From NCBI GenBank assembly GCA_031772625.1, contig CM062804.1:1021371208-1021435207 (forward strand): 64,000 nucleotides of DNA, read 5' to 3'. The notes beneath the pieces are model-generated. The model was not told the DNA's origin and did not search any database. It was given only the letters and a program-made list of their open reading frames with translations. Of the stretch, positions 1 to 12,021 are shown one piece after another (within the stretch, counting starts at the first letter, position 1; each line of letters begins with the position of its first letter). The position numbers and the translations under genes were made by a program. This DNA comes from Pinus tabuliformis (taxonomy: Eukaryota; Streptophyta; Pinopsida; Pinales; Pinaceae).

Positions 1-330
1 CAAATCGACATACTCAAACAACAGACTTACTCACTCACTCACACGGAAACCAAAAACACATCTAATCACGCAGACTTGCCAATCTGAATATAGAAGATTG
101 AAACCAACCACACATCTAAACACACAGACTTGCCAATCTGAATATAGATAGATGAGGAGAAAAATACTGGAAAATGATAAGAATTTCCCTCCTTCCTTCG
201 ACGAGTATATTCTCCGGGCTGCCGGGTATATGTAGTTCCCACGCCCTTTTGATGGTTTTATCGACGCCGAGCATTATACGTTGCCGAGTGTTAAACGTTG
301 GTTTCCGGTTATGTTCTCACACGCGCCCGT

Positions 331-480
331 AAATACCGGCGTGTAATACGCTGACAAACGATGCTTTTGTCAGAGAATATAACGAACTTGACATAAAACA
401 AACGCAAATACCGGCAAGTAATACGCTGACAAACGATGCTTTTGTCAGAGAATATAACGAATTTGAAATAAAACAAACGC
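331..480. repeat. 75-bp tandem doublet in segment A0
   Basis: Two 75-bp units, 331-405 and 406-480, each start AAATACCGGC and contain CGCTGACAAACGATGC. They differ at only a few positions. The same doublet occurs in A1 (20000-20141) and A2 (32670-32811), where the first unit has lost 8 bp. The duplication therefore predates the copying of segment A. This stretch is more GC-rich than its surroundings. Confidence 0.85.
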
Positions 481-590
481 AGCAGCCATTGTTCGAGTGG
501 AATATGCCGCTTTATTGTGAGACATCATAACAAATTACAGGTGCCCACTACTCCGCATAAATTCTTTTGTTGAGAAGATTGGGTATATTT

Positions 591-639
591 CGTATATATA
601 ATATATATAATTTTAAAGATATATATATAATTTTAAAGT

Positions 640-676
<37 letters not shown>
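591..676. repeat. AT-rich low-complexity tract
   Basis: TA and TATAA runs with interspersed TTTTAAAG. It lies in an insertion of about 270 bp that is absent from the other two A copies, which pass directly from GGGTATATTT to the AAATTTAAAAATCGCG block. Confidence 0.8.
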
Positions 677-679
<3 letters not shown>

Positions 680-979
680 ACATGTTTAGTTTTTTTTATC
701 ATATACCGCATGTCACTGGCATATATTTTTAAATATATGATGTTTACATATGCTTCTATGCACAAGAAGCAGAGACCACAACAGAGGCATGGGATGTCAG
801 AAAGGCTACCAGAGCCATTGAAAAAATTGTGATGGACATTGACTAAGTTTCTCAGAGGAAATTTAAAAATCGCGTTGGTTTTTCTAATATTGATAACCAG
901 TCCGCACGGCTTTGAAAGGAGGCTAAATAACGTTTCAAATCACTTTTCATTATTTACGGCTCTATCATGTGATGTTCAC

Positions 980-1091
980 ATAATGAGTTTGCTTCATGAG
1001 TTTGCTTCGGACTGCTTTTTAAACTCTTGTATGACATAATGAGTTTGCTTCATGAGTTTGCTTCGGACTGCTTTTTAAACTCTTGTATGAC
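980..1091. repeat. 56-bp tandem doublet private to copy A0
   Basis: Two identical or nearly identical 56-bp units, 980-1035 and 1036-1091, containing GAGTTTGCTTCATGAG. A1 and A2 hold a single unit (near 20363 and 33033), so this duplication arose after A0 separated from them. Each unit itself contains two short copies of GAGTTTGCTTC. Confidence 0.85.
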
Positions 1092-2092
1092 ATACTAACC
1101 GTACAAGCTTTTTAAATACAGTTGTGGACATTTTAGTTTGGAAATTATTGGTTTATTTTACAATTGTATCACATTTGTAAAAGTTAAAAGTAAAAACATA
1201 ATAATAGTTAGCTTCAATGGTTAAATTTAAAAATATTAATAGTCTTGAAAATTTAGAAAAGAAAAACGATAATGACTATATTTAGAAACAAGAAAATAAT
1301 TTGCATTCTTGAATATTTCTGTTACGTTTAAGCAAATTCCAATTGTTGAATTTAAAAAATACTACTTAAATTTATTAAATTTTTGAAATACAAAATTTAG
1401 AGAGAAGATCCCTAACTCCATTCTCCAATGTCATAGAAAAACAAAAACAGTTAAATTTAAAAATAAAAAATCTTACGAAAAAGTTAAAGAAACCTTGCAA
1501 ATTTATTGGTGAAATTAAAAAAGAAAAATGCGAATTGCTTACATGAAAATGCACAAAGTTAACGCATCAATTCAAAGGGTGAATCTATAGTGGACGCCCT
1601 CTAAAACTTTTATCTACACAACATCTCGATGATGTCTTGAATAATGACAAGGAATTCGCAGAATTATGAACGAGCAATGAAGGTAATTATAATTATGGTT
1701 TTTTTTGCTATATAGTAAAATTTTCAAAATGGTAGGTTCCATAACAACAAAATCCCATATAAGAATTAATAATACTATACTCTAAGAAATAAAAATCATA
1801 TGGATTAATAGTATTTTTAATTAATAATAAAAAGACAATTAATTTATAGCTTTTTTCTAAATAATCTTAGATTCTAAAATTTTGAATGATACATTATACA
1901 AATAAATTATTTATCTCAAATTTATGGATAGATTAGTTTTTTTCCATGTTTTTAAGAGTGTTGCAAAACCTTAGCCCTAGTTACTAAATTTTTTAGGGCT
2001 TATTTTTGTAAGGTCCATTAGTTGTATGATTACAACGAGGGAAATAATATGGAAGCATCCAATGAGCTTCCCAATAATATTTTGATTTTAAA

Positions 2093-2096
<4 letters not shown>

Positions 2097-2148
<52 letters not shown>
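2097..2148. repeat. (AT)n microsatellite
   Basis: About 26 AT dinucleotides. The matching sites in A1 and A2 have only a few TA steps, so the expansion is specific to A0. Confidence 0.9.
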
Positions 2149-2150
<2 letters not shown>

Positions 2151-2346
2151 TTCTCTAATTATAATAAATTCATTATTAGATATTCATATTTATTGCGCTA
2201 TATATTAACATCCACTAATTTTTTAATACAATATGTGTCCCTTAACCAAAAGGCATTATGAATGCCAAAAAACTGAGATGTCCCATAGCCCATATAACCC
2301 CTATTTTATAGTCACCACTAGTGCTCTTAGAGAATTACAAACTCTG

Positions 2347-2545
2347 CCACAATTCCATCTCTAACTACTATTACCATTAAGAGAAAATGACATTGATTAC
2401 TTTATAATCCTTAACATACAATCTCTAAAATTAGGTAAACCAAATCTTCCACAATGCCACCTCTAACAACTAATGTCGTTAACAAAAAATGGCATTTATT
2501 ACATTATAATCCTTAACATACAGACCCTAAAATTTGGTAAACCAT
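2347..2545. repeat. 102-bp degenerate tandem doublet
   Basis: Units start at 2347 (CCACAATTCCATCTC) and 2449 (CCACAATGCCACCTC) and share TAATCCTTAACATACA. Both units are present in all three A copies, so the duplication is old. Confidence 0.7.
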
Positions 2546-2758
2546 AGTGCACAGTGATCTTTAACACAATGAATTCTAGAAATTATTCCCCGTAGTACAG
2601 TGTCACGATAAAGACATTGTGACTCATAAAAAGTCACAACACATATCAACTTTAATACTTAGCACATTAACTATAACCTATATATACTTAAAGTGGCATA
2701 ACATAGTCAAGGTAGAGGTGAATCAAGCGTAGCTCCTTCAAATTAAATTCCATTAGAA

Positions 2759-2845
2759 GGGAATATAGAAAATGTTGAGTATTATGTAGATGATATTTTG
2801 ACTATTGACATTGACCGAAAGAGCACTTTATGGAAGTTAGTCTAT
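2759..2845 (+). pseudogene. Ty3/gypsy-type reverse transcriptase relic (YVDD), copy A0
   Basis: A short open stretch reads ENVEYYVDDILTIDIDRKST, with the YVDD catalytic box encoded at 2783-2794. In Ty3/gypsy reverse transcriptases this box is followed by a segment like the one here, and it carries two of the metal-binding aspartates. The frame does not extend into other recognisable reverse-transcriptase blocks, so this is a decayed fragment. The identification rests on one motif plus about 20 flanking residues; a chance match is possible but unlikely. Confidence 0.5.
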
Positions 2846-2863
2846 GGAATGATATTGATGAAC

Positions 2864-3178
2864 ACTCATAATTCTCCCATTAGATAATATCATAATGGTA
2901 TATAGTTTGTAGATAACTTGGGGCCTTAGTGTTGGTGTGTCAAGCACATTTAAGCCATTATGCTTATTCTTTCACAAACTTAATTGTATATTTCTCAGAT
3001 TTTATAAAACAATATGATGTGTACTCATAATTCTCCCTTAGATAATATGATAATGGCATATATTTTGTAGATCACTTGGGGCCTTAATTTTCGTTTGTCA
3101 AGCCCATTTCAACTATTATGCTTATTTTTTCACAAATTTAATTGTATATTTCTCAGATTTTATAAAACAATATGATTT
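2864..3178. repeat. 159-bp tandem doublet in segment A
   Basis: Units begin at 2864 and 3023 (ACTCATAATTCTCCC) and share CTTGGGGCCTTA and TCTCAGATTTTATAAAACAA. Both units also occur in A1 (from about 22172) and A2 (from about 34842), so this is an old duplication. Confidence 0.8.
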
Positions 3179-3891
3179 TTTCAGGTTTATCCCTGGATGC
3201 ACTTAAATTAGAAAAGTATAGATATTTTTTTCTTAATTTAATTATCTGTATTTCAATGCTGATTAGATTCTATGAAAATACCAAAATCGATTCCTTCCAG
3301 AAGGTACCCATTATGACTATCATTAGTTTTGTCCTGTTTCTGAGTAGAAATTAGAATTATCTTCGCAAGAACGATGGCTAAATTCCAATAATACTTTCAA
3401 TGTATATAGAAAGATCTGTCAGATTCACTCAAGTACCCGTGTTGAGGATTTTTCTTATATTATTTCTTTAGCATTCAATTTTTAAATGTATGTCTCAAAT
3501 TTCAATTGTGGAAAGTATTTTTGTCTTACATGAAAAGAGAATTAGAGTAGTGGAAGAAATCAACTGAGAATAATAGCCAAATATAGAAATTACGACATTC
3601 AAAAGAGAATAAACCAAGAAAGAGATAATAGAATAAATGTTAGTCTTATCATGATGAGGAGGTAATGGATACATATATCGATATCCCATGTATCATAAAA
3701 ATGGTAAGCGTTTATTTTATAGTGTCCCTCTATAAATTTGGAGTAAACATATTTTGATACATATTTCATTAGAATCTATTAAATGATAGAAGTGATTGTA
3801 GGAAGAAAAAACATTACCCCACACAACAACATCCAAGGAATTTTTCCGATGAGGTTGCAACCCACCAGTCATAGATGTTATAGGTTCTCCA

Positions 3892-4197
3892 GATTTCCTA
3901 TCTCAAAAGGCATTAATCCATGAGAAAATTGTTGGTTAAGTTAAATTGTAAAATGTTCAGAAGATTCCCTAAAATGGATGGAATTTTAGCATTAGAAAAT
4001 TGGAGAAAATGTTTAATACTTGCAACGATGGTAGTTGGGTGAAAGATTTCCTATCTCAAAAGGCATTAATCCATGAGAAAATTGTTGGTTAAGTTAAATT
4101 GTAAAATGTTCAGAAGATTCCCTAAAATGGATGGAATTTTAGCATTAGAAAATTGGAGAAAATGTTTAATACTTGCAACGATGGTAGTTGGGTGAAA
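3892..4197. repeat. 153-bp perfect tandem doublet private to copy A0
   Basis: Units 3892-4044 and 4045-4197 appear identical; each starts GATTTCCTATCTC and ends GTAGTTGGGTGAAA. A1 and A2 have one unit only. The lack of divergence indicates a recent event. Confidence 0.9.
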
Positions 4198-5600
4198 GTG
4201 GCAGGGACTAAAGTCTTAAGTTATTTGTGGAGAGATCTAGATGTTTATGTCTTGAAAGCTAAGAGAGAATGTCTAAGAGTAGGAGTCAAACAAGGATAAT
4301 ATTGTGTGATAAACCCAAATACTCGAGGTTAATGCATCTTCCCAAATCCACATGACTACTCCCTGAATCATTGATGTAATTTGAAATATATGCATTAATT
4401 TTTGATTGGAGTGAGGCAAGCCAAGATGACAATCTACTATTTGTTGGGATGAATAGCGTGCTCCCAAATTTTCATTAAATGCCCGCCAAATTATTATTTT
4501 CAAATTTCCATTAACAATTTTTCTACAACATTGTGGTTGCCATGATAAAACATTCAGGCTAACACGTAAGAGTTCAGTTTAGTTAAAAGCTTCACTTGTC
4601 TTAGATAAGTATTCAATGTGTTAGCTTGAATGTTCACATTTATAATAGTTATCCATAAAATATTAGCTGAAAACTAATAAATACTAATATAAAATATCTT
4701 ACTAAATATTTATCTAATTTAAATTGATTTCAAATATTGTTTTCAAATTTATATTAACAATTATGTACCGTATGTGTGCACAATTATGAGTGCTAGGTAA
4801 AGAGGTTCAACCTTATATTAGTGAAAAAATTCTTAGCTACAAGCCAAATTCAACTCATTTTGTGCATATTTATCCTTCATAATCTTTTCAGAAAATATAA
4901 TACCAAATATTTTGTTGACAAGATTGAGTAGAAAGCTTCAAGTGTTAGAGGTAAGTATTTAATGTGATAACATAAAATATCATTAACACTTGAATTAGTT
5001 ATCCATATAAAACTAGTCATAAAAATTATTGAGCAATGTAAGAATATTGAATAGGAAAGTTCCAAAGCAATATGACAAAATCTATGAGTTAGAAAATATT
5101 TAAATATATAAATAAGGTCTAATTTATAGACAAAATAGTATTTTTCATTCCGGGATACAATCTCAAGAAAGATTGATTTTTTATTGTCTAAAATACATCT
5201 TTGAATTCATAAATTAATTGAGCCCCCGAAGAAACCTTGGGGACTGAAATTCTACAAATTAAACAACTAGAACTCAAGTTTTTAAAAATAACTACTAGAA
5301 TTTGGTTTAAATTGAAATTAATTAAAATAATTTTAATGATAAAAGCTATTTCGTCTATAAGTTAGACTACACGTAAAAATAATAATTATCTTAAACACAT
5401 AATTAATATAATATTTAAATATATGTGCATTAAAAATATTATAAATTTAATGCAATGTAATATAAGAACAACTAGTAATCAATAAATATATAATTTGTAC
5501 AATAGTGATTTTTTTTCCAACACTATAAAAGTTTATCATTATTAGTGAAGCTATTCATTTTTGGTTGTTACTGTTATTCAAGTAAAACTACTCCATCTGG

Positions 5601-5654
5601 AATGACCCGTTAGTGGTCTACAATGTGTCAGATGACTCATGGGCTTGGGTCATT
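5601..5654. other. Inverted repeat conserved in all A copies
   Basis: AATGACCC at 5601-5608 pairs with GGGTCATT at 5647-5654 across a 38-base loop that contains a TGACTCA site. The arms are unchanged at 24759-24812 and 37429-37482 even though loop bases differ. It could be a hairpin or part of a small inverted-repeat element, but the arms are only 8 bases long. Confidence 0.3.
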
Positions 5655-5925
5655 AACCTACTTTCTATTTCCTTAAGCATTTTTAAATCTTAATTATAGC
5701 ACTTAAAACTATATTAATGATAATTTTACATGTATTATAATACATTAATAGGAGCAGTTAATCTAGTGAATATATATGTATTGGTTAGTTGATGTTTTAA
5801 TACATTTTAGTGAATTTTTTATAGTGTCAAAAATATTTATCTAATAAATTTCAATGGAAAGTAATTATTATTTATATAATACCATTTTCTGAGAATGTTA
5901 ATAGTATGGTTTAAGTTTCTTGATA

Positions 5926-7837
5926 GGCTTGCAACTAATATATTACTCCAATTAAAACCATATATTTACTACAATTGAATAAGAACAAAATGAAATATAA
6001 GGATACATATGTAATTGAGAATATATTCAAAGTATCACCAAGTATTTGTAGAGCATAAAGATTACAAATTATAAGGTTCCATGATTAATCCTAAAACTAT
6101 GTGCCATTGATTTACGACAAAGACATCTCTCATCAATATTCTTCAGATGTGAGGGTATTTCCTTATTGAGTAGATAGTCCAAGTAATGATTTTATTACAA
6201 ATAAAATATAGATATAATTGAGCATACCTCGTTGTTAAAATACATTATGTGACAAAACAAAAATTATTGGAGCATTTATAGATTTAGCAAAATAATATTA
6301 TGTGAAAAGTAAATAGGTTATTATGGTATATCAACTTGTACCGTCACCAAAGGGGTTGGAAGCTATATTGGAAATAACCATTTAGGTATGAATGAGAAAA
6401 TACATGAAAATTATTGTGTTTTTAGATTGATGTTATCACCAGGGTTTCACCCTTATAATAACATAAATTTGTATCAAAAAATACATGCCAAAAATATTAT
6501 AATGATATTTTCCCAAACACATTCTCTTATTAGTATTATTTGTATTAGATTTTTTTCCTGATGTATATCATTTTGGGTCCCCATATTAAAATGAACACCA
6601 TATTGTGCGACTTAAGGGTTATTTTTGTACATCTTTTAATGAAAGTTCTTAGTTCACCATTAATGAAACAACCATAGATTTGATCATTGGCATTAGAAAG
6701 AGAGAACTAATGTAATAAAAAATGTAAATCATCCATAAAACATCATAATAGTAAGGAATGGAGAGTGATTTCTTTTCACTCGATTATGATGTGTATTGAT
6801 ATAATAAAAAAATTATTAAGGGAGCATGTAGATACATCAAATTTGATAATGAGCTAATAAAATATATTAATGTATGAACCTAAAAACCCTAAACCAAACT
6901 TCTCCAAAGAAAGAAATATTTAGCACAATAGATAAAGGTGAGTACTTTATATCATGTTTTAACTAGATGTTGAAACAATTGAAAGAGGAGGAAGTTATAG
7001 ATCTATATAAACATATTATGAGTACATGGTGAAGCCTACTACCAAAATTAGCCATGCTATTACTAGAAGTTTCCTAATTCAGTTAGTATTTTTTTAAACA
7101 TAGGCTAGAAAGGATATTATGGGATATTGAATAGTGAAGGAAACAAGTCATAAAATTTATTATGTGGCACATTTAAATTGATTTAACATTGATTCAGATT
7201 CATCAAATGTTGTGTTTCTTAGAAGAAAGTCATTGCATATCTATTAAAAGAGATATATCAAATATGTATGCCTAAACATTAACAACTGATAAAAAATGTG
7301 AAATAAAATGAGTAAATGAAATAGAGTGCATGAGCTTAAATTGGAGATAGTGTAACTTAAAAATAAGGTTTTATAGTATCATGAAAGTTGAAACCACACT
7401 ATTAAAATTGATGGTATGATATACAAATAATAGAAGATGTAATTAATGAAGAGATAATTGGTTCAAGCAACCTAGTTCAATGCATGTTTATAAAATCTTG
7501 GACTTTCACTTTTGTAGACCATATATATCGATGGAATTCAACAGATGATAAATGAATTGTGTAAGTATGCCATGGTTGCAAAAGAAATAATGAAATAGTG
7601 GAATATATGAATCTGAAAATCGTTATATACAATGCTATGAAGTCAAAAATATTTATAAAATACAGTTAGAGGTTCTTGAGGCCTTCTCCATCATCACATT
7701 ATCAAGAAAGAATATGTTGAGACTATGTTAAGATGCTCAAATATTTAAAATAAATGGAAAAATGACACGTATAAGTATGCATTTTATGCATACCTAATGA
7801 AATGTATTTTAAGATTGATACTGAAAGTTGTTTTATG
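5926..7837. repeat. Segment D, copy 0 (truncated)
   Basis: Aligns with 37754 onward and 42770 onward, beginning GGCTTGCAACTAATATATT. It ends at about 7837, where the other copies continue for roughly another 3.1 kb but this one switches to the gypsy gag sequence. It is AT-rich and I recognise no coding sequence in it. Confidence 0.85.
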
Positions 7838-8549
7838 GTACATAGCGAAGCAAGGAGGTGAAGTGGTTGATGAACTCGTCCATGGATTGTTGTCCCAGTC
7901 GCAAATCATGGAACTCCCGTGCCTTCTCATCATAGAAACGTTTAGTTAGATATCTCTCCTTGAAGTACTTCTGGAACTTTTCCCAAGTTATGTTCTGCTC
8001 GCTTACTCCTTTTACAATTTTGATTTCCTCCCACCACAGGGTTGCCTTGCCCTGTAGCTGGAAGATGGCCAACCGCGCCTTCAAATTTGGGTCATATTCA
8101 TATAGCTGGAAGTACTTGTTAATGTTAATCAACCAAGCCTCTGCAGCTTCCTCCTGCTCTCCGTCAAAATGTGGAGGCTTAATTTTCCGGAATTCTCCTC
8201 GCAACTCCATTCTCTGTCTCTTTGGCGTCTGTTGTTCCACTACATTGTCGGAATGATCTTCCTTTTCCTCTGAGAATTCAGGTGCGTAATTCCGCTCTTC
8301 AGTTGCCCTTTGCTGTTCTGCACCAGGATTGGCTAAGGGTGGGTTTTGTCTTTCTGATAGACTCTTTAATATTCTCTCTTGTTCCACCGTCAGTCGTGCG
8401 TTGTCTTCCTGCAGACGCGCCATTTCATCTTTCAACTCTTGAACAATTTGCAGTATTGCTAAATTGGTACTGCGCGTCTCCGCACCTAGCTGTATCCACA
8501 GTTCTGGATTTTCCCGAGGAACGCCATCTGCTCCCTGCATTCCCTCCAT
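7833..8549 (-). pseudogene. gag: Truncated Ty3/gypsy gag, N-terminal 238 codons
   Basis: Gag forms the capsid of LTR-retrotransposon particles in the cytoplasm. I start at the ATG at 8549 (MEGMQGADGV), because the reading frame upstream begins with GTG. Residues 28-68 look like a coiled coil (LQEDNARLTVEQ), residues 70-115 are an acidic, proline-containing linker, and residues 118-238 match the retrotransposon gag core: RKIKPPHFDG, then AIFQLQGKATLWWEEI with the characteristic paired tryptophans, then WEKFQKYFKERY and MDEFINHFTSLLRYVP. The family's zinc knuckle and all of pol are missing. The stop codon (7833-7835) comes from the adjoining segment D, so the gene is broken at 7837/7838. It lies 156 bases downstream of the primer-binding site on the same strand. 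Confidence 0.92.
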
Positions 8550-8705
8550 CTTCACTAGTGATGGTTATTGTCTTGTTGTCTCTGTTTTAGTTGTTCCTGA
8601 TTGATAGACAGAACCAATTAACTGAATTTAATTCTCATGCATATATTATAAAATAATTCTCATGCAGCTAGAAGTACTGCTCCAGAGGCCACAGATTTGA
8701 AACCT

Positions 8706-8718
8706 GGCTCTGATACCA
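8706..8718 (-). other. Primer-binding site for initiator tRNA-Met
   Basis: The minus strand reads TGGTATCAGAGCC, the standard plant LTR-retrotransposon site complementary to the 3' end of initiator tRNA-Met. It sits three bases past the LTR end (..GTGACA) and fixes the orientation and inner border of the LTR. Confidence 0.95.
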
Positions 8719-10358
8719 CATTGTCACGATCTACCCATGCAGATTAAAAAAAAAATTTAACCATATCATGGTCCCACTACATCATAACTTCATGCATACG
8801 GTTTAAGCATACATATCTAAGGAAATGGTTTATATTATATGGTTGATGCTGTTGACTATAAATGATCTCCCTTACTTACGGTGGTAAACCACTCGGCAAC
8901 CTTACCTATTGGTGTTGTATTATTGTCAACTCCCATCTGCCAGACCATGCACGGAGTCTCCCTTTCCTTACCTACCCGCACCAGGTGGCACCCTACCGTG
9001 CTGAAGCCACGTGATACATCGGATAATGTGTTAGAGTTTACGCGCCATTTGATGGACGGTGTGGATGGCAAGATGAGATCCAAGGGTTCTGAGGCATCTA
9101 AGGGTTTATCGGAAGTTTATAAGCCCCAGAGCTATTTTCTCGCTGTCATTTGCACCTATTACCGCATGGTGAAAGCTATTTGGTTCGGCGATGTCCCTCT
9201 TGCTGCAGCTACCAGCTCTGCAACGTTACGCTCAGGTAATGTTATTGCTCATACCCAAGACCACTGACTTCATCACCTATTCTGAGATTGTTTGAGTTTG
9301 TAATTTAGAGTTTCATGGCTCTCTGCGTTCATGTTAAATCATGAGTTATGTATATGCCACTAATCCTCTACTTTCACTGTGTTAGGGTCTTGTTACTCTG
9401 CGTCAAGGGTTTGCTATGATTCCTTAGTCACTCAACACAGGGTATACGTCCACGGCTTCAACAGGTATGTACCCATCTCTGCTTTAGCATGACTGGTTTC
9501 CCTGTCGAGGGTGAAAGATACTCTTGAGTACTGTATAAGCTTGTTTTCTCAGAGTTAAAGGAGTCCCTTACAGAGATTTCCTTAACTGCTTCAGGGTTAT
9601 ACATTTGGCAAACCCTGGTTCGAGCGTGGTCGGCCCTTTTCATGCCGGTACCAGCGTTCTCCAGGTCTCTGTTTACTGTTAATATAGATTTAGGCTTCGT
9701 GCCAGACTGCTTGAATGTATTTATAAGTTACAGGCCACTGTCTCATGGCAGAACCCTTTCGATTTACGGTCCATAGACCGATGTTTGTTCGATTGATATA
9801 TAATACTGGGCCTTCAACTGTTGTCGGTAATTTTGGGAGAACAGTCTCTACGGATTCTTGTTTTAAATACCATTTGACATTCACAGGATTTCGAGTAATA
9901 CAGAATCTTCTGCTTAACTTATGGGATACGATATGTATGTTTGGTCACTTATAGTTTCCAGAATCATTTCCGTGCATTTGTTAAGAGTATTGCATCGTAT
10001 TACACTCATAGTTGTGCTCGAGGCATTCTCCATTTGCCACTGTTTGATTAGGGTTTATTGCAACCGCTCGGTAATGTATTCAATAGTTTTGTCTTATGGA
10101 TATTGGTGTATGGCTGACACCACTGCGGCTCTATATCCGGTAGCGTCATGCTGCCCTATGGATATTAGGTCTAACCGCGTTCTGAGACCATGCGTCCCGA
10201 CGGTGGCAAACAATTAATGGTTCATATCTTTGCAATGGCTTGTAATTATTGTTTTAGACTTATGAATATATTCATGGTTCCGCACTTAAGCGTATAACCT
10301 TTATACGAAAGGAACCCCTGTTCCAAGTTTATGCTGTAACATTTCGATGGCTATAATT

Positions 10359-10433
10359 CTCTGTTTCAGATTATGCTTATAACCTCTGTTTCAAATTATG
10401 CTTATAACCTCTGTATCGGGTTTATATTCATGG
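10359..10433. repeat. 25-bp triplicate inside the gypsy LTR
   Basis: Three adjacent units at 10359, 10384 and 10409. The first two differ by one base (CTCTGTTTCAGATTATGC versus CTCTGTTTCAAATTATGC); the third is degenerate. Confidence 0.75.
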
Positions 10434-11843
10434 TCTGTATACGAGCATAGCCTCTGTTTTCAAATGTATGTAAATGTATTCTGGTACCAAGTGTACTAAC
10501 TCCTTGGTTGCCAACTCGCTATATATTTCAATTACAGTTCGTTTTCAGTTTCTTGCTCTTGATATTTAGATTCGCACGGAATCATTGGGTTTTCAGGATA
10601 GACCACTTCTATCGCTATGCAACGATTCTCCACTGCTACACAGCTTGTTGCGTACTTATTGCATACATTTCATTCACACAGTTACTATTTCTAGTTCTGT
10701 TTAAATTTCTCTATATATAGTACATTCTGAGTTGTTATACAGATGCATGCAACAATTTCTGTTCTGTTCATAAACATCTGTTTTCACATGCCTAGCTCGC
10801 GATGTTTAAGTTTGTATCAGATAGTATAAATATATCAGATAGTCTGAGGCAACAACTCCTGTACTTAAACATGTATCAGTTTTCTGTATTTACCTGTAAT
10901 GCATACAGTGGATAGTCTCTGTTCCTTGCTTAATAACTAGCACTAGAATAATCTTAGCACTGGTTAATTGACAGTAACCTTACTTCTACTTTTAAGCAAC
11001 AGAGAACTGGTTTCATTTCCTTTTAAATTTCCAATACATAGACTAAGGAAAGACTAAATCTGGTGATTAGCTCGTACCTGGTTCGCCAGTTACAGAAGTT
11101 AATGCTCCAAATGTTCACCTGTAGTCATATAATTGCTCTTATCCACCCAGCCATGAGATCCATCAATTCACTGGATTCTCCCCCCGAGCTGTCCTGCAGG
11201 CCTGCAGCCCTCAGCAAGACTCCAGCACCTCAGTGCCTAGGTTATCTGGTCCTCACCAGACGTAACCCTTTCCTTTGTTTTTTTCTTTCACACAGAAAAT
11301 TTCCTCTCCTCTCTGTCCCAACAGACAGGAATGCTTTCCCTCCCAGGACTTTTCCTAGCTGAGGGTTAGTTTTCTTTTCAGTTTTCAAAACTGTTTCTTT
11401 ATCCAACTCCTCCCTTAGGAGACTGCCAGCATTTATCAAAATATCTTCCATTTATAAATAACCAAAAATAATATCTTTTAACAATATTAGTTAGTAGTTC
11501 ATACTAATTTCTACCATGGTAACTTTTATCATTACAAGATTTTACGAGGTCATTACAGTTACTTTTAAATAGTTTTTAAACTTTTTAAATTAGTTTTGAT
11601 TATTACGAACTAATTTTGTGCATAATTTCATAATTTACTTATTACTTTTAATTTAACACTTTTTTTTTAATTTAAAATAAATATTTATTATATTATTTTT
11701 ATTACTAGTTGGTATAATATTTTAAGTTGTTTTTTAGCCTGGAGTTGTTTTGGGGCTCGTAGTAAGGGAACGAGTTAACATCCCAATACTGAGAGGCATC
11801 TAGTAGGAGTGAAAGCTGCCTACCCCCTTACGAACCACCAACT

Positions 11844-12021
11844 CGTTATTCCACATGAGGTTGTTTTCCTTGAATAGCTGTGATGAGTCAATTATTCCAC
11901 ATGGCCTGATTTTCCTTGAATATCGATGATGAGTCGAGTTATTCTAGGTGCCTTGGTTTTCCTTAAAAAATGGTGATGAGTCAGGGTGACCTCGTTTTCC
12001 TTAAATAATGGTGATGAGTCA
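11844..12021 (-). promoter_or_regulatory. Four-unit array with TGACTCA-type sites near the LTR 5' end
   Basis: Four tandem units of about 38-47 bp each contain TTTTCCTT followed by GATGAGTCA or a variant. TGAGTCA lies at 11884-11890, 11977-11983 and 12015-12021; the second unit has TGAGTCG at 11930-11936. TGA(G/C)TCA is the GCN4-like site bound by plant bZIP factors. In the element's orientation the array lies about 55-230 bases inside the LTR, in the U3 region, where tandem enhancers are common. Regulatory function is inferred. Confidence 0.5.

Larger units (their letters stand above)
1..5925. repeat. Segment A, copy 0 (diverged)
   Basis: This AT-rich segment aligns from its first base with 19675 onward and 32345 onward, and is roughly 95% identical to them by eye. 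Compared with the other two copies it has extra sequence: an AT-rich insertion around 591-857, a longer AT microsatellite at 2097-2148, and private duplications at 980-1091 and 3892-4197. The only coding relic I recognise is a reverse-transcriptase YVDD stretch near 2783. No intact gene is visible. Its left part lies outside the window. It continues directly into segment D at about 5926, the same A-to-D order seen at 37754. Confidence 0.85.

Noticed and set aside
2601-2640. GTCAC/GTGAC short inverted repeats.
   Set aside because: Stems of only five bases in a variable region; expected by chance and not better conserved than neighbours.
3495-3689. Minus-strand frame of 64 codons present in all three A copies (also 22803 and 35473).
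   Set aside because: It is conserved only as much as the surrounding non-coding DNA, is short, and resembles no family I know.
6884-6892. AAACCCTAA telo-box (also in D1 and D2) as a seed of the telomere-motif array.
   Set aside because: A single 9-base site, in the opposite orientation to the array and far from it; no sign of a link.
7960-8590. Plus-strand frames of 98 and 122 codons.
   Set aside because: They are antisense shadows of the gag sequence read on the minus strand.
8856-11451. Several frames of 60-130 codons on both strands between 8.8 and 11.5 kb.
   Set aside because: They overlap on opposite strands inside the gypsy LTR and show no recognisable family; LTRs normally do not encode proteins.
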